Of a stretch of 64,000 nucleotides of DNA, positions 63,525-64,000 are shown one piece after another (the stretch's first letter is position 1; every line of letters begins with the position of its first letter). This DNA is from Phycisphaerales bacterium. Lineage in GTDB: Bacteria > Planctomycetota > Phycisphaerae > UBA1845 > Fen-1342. Below the pieces are notes generated by a model, which was not told the origin of the DNA, did no database searches, and saw only the letters and a list, made by a program, of their open reading frames with translations. A program made the position numbers and the translations under genes. The stretch is taken from contig JADJWG010000001.1 in the NCBI GenBank assembly GCA_016716475.1, positions 1,240,001-1,304,000 of the forward strand. The letters are read 5' to 3'.

Positions 63525-64000
63525 TTCCGCCTCCTCAACGTATGGGTTATGGCGCTTCATTCCCACAGGAATCACCACCACGTGCGCTGCTTCTTCCGAA
63601 AACGCACGCAAGAGACCGTGCTCTTTGTGGTAATGTTCGGAGCCCTCGCTCCCTACCGATGCCCACATTCTACCGACCTGCGGTTCGGAAGTCCAGCCCC
63701 ACAAAGATACTTACGGAAATGCTAGCGATTGACCGGTAATGTGTCTCGCGGCGCATCCAGAGTAGCACGCACTCTCCGTTATAAGACGACACCACCGCAG
63801 AATTCTTCACCGAAGAGGTAGATTTCTCTGTCTCCTGACTGCACTTTGGAACACCCGAATACCACATTCAAGACTCCTGGACCTTCTTTGCGAGCACACA
63901 GAGCGAACCCCGTACCTCCCCTCTCTTGCGGGAGAAGCTCGGGAAGAAGGAATCTGCCGATAATCGTGCTTCTGACTGCTCTCCAAAGCGGAATAGGAGT
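63525..64000. other. Right-edge intergenic region (476 nt) of lower GC
   Basis: The region upstream of the PEP-CTERM-like gene reaches the window edge. Its composition is visibly less GC-rich than the rest of the window. No supported ORF, RNA gene or repeat was recognised; short ORFs here have no ribosome-binding site or family similarity. Confidence 0.5.

Overview
The window is GC-rich, densely coded DNA that looks like a chromosome segment of a Planctomycetota bacterium, probably of the Phycisphaerae type. This is inferred from three C-terminal PEP-CTERM-type sorting tails, two giant secreted proteins ending in dockerin-like calcium-binding repeats, a tripeptidyl-peptidase II-type subtilase, a DUF58/VWA 'Bat' operon and a GTPase/GAP1-type gene cluster. 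No rRNA, CRISPR array, transposase, integrase or phage gene was seen. Genes lie on both strands with short gaps. Many adjacent genes overlap by 4 nt, and GTG/TTG starts are frequent.

Layout. 0-7 kb: the 3' end of a LacI-family regulator, a thioredoxin-like protein, two PEP-CTERM proteins, a TlpA-like thioredoxin fused to a DUF2092-like region, urocanase (hutU, no other hut gene) and a UPF0316 membrane protein. 7-13 kb: a TolC-type outer-membrane lipoprotein, a histidine kinase with a haem-binding CXXCH motif in its sensor domain, and a secreted calcineurin-like phosphoesterase. 12.7-17.2 kb: nadK, a Cof-type HAD phosphatase, psd and pssA (phosphatidylethanolamine synthesis) and larE. 17.3-22.6 kb: five genes in a row, each start overlapping the previous stop: DUF58, a BatD-like lipoprotein, two VWA proteins and a TPR protein. 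No MoxR ATPase is next to them. 22.6-35.4 kb: a GAF histidine kinase, thpR, a PfkB kinase, a large TPPII-type protease, a small-molecule kinase, a PrcB-like lipoprotein, alanine dehydrogenase, and an efflux adaptor with an ABC ATPase. 35.4-46 kb: two divergent giant secreted proteins, a subtilase and a P-domain protein. 46-50 kb: a TPR protein, cinA and a YgfZ-like protein, then one tRNA. 50.3-54.8 kb: a five-gene cluster of two small helical/coiled-coil proteins, an FGE/sulfatase-modifying-factor-like protein without the catalytic cysteines, a zinc-ribbon P-loop GTPase and a GAP1-N2-like partner. This is the best candidate for a little-described system. 54.8-64 kb: a triple-cyclophilin lipoprotein, a Wza-type polysaccharide export lipoprotein, a very long TPR protein and a third PEP-CTERM-like protein. 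The last three look like part of an exopolysaccharide/exosortase locus.

Two sequence-level points affect any reuse. First, four genes (larE, the efflux adaptor, the triple cyclophilin and the long TPR protein) each need a single-base correction to read through. Three of these sit in short G or C homopolymers, which suggests sequencing or assembly indels rather than real pseudogenes. Second, a CTACAAT / CTAYAMT heptamer recurs 30-90 nt upstream of several unrelated starts and looks like the local -10 element.
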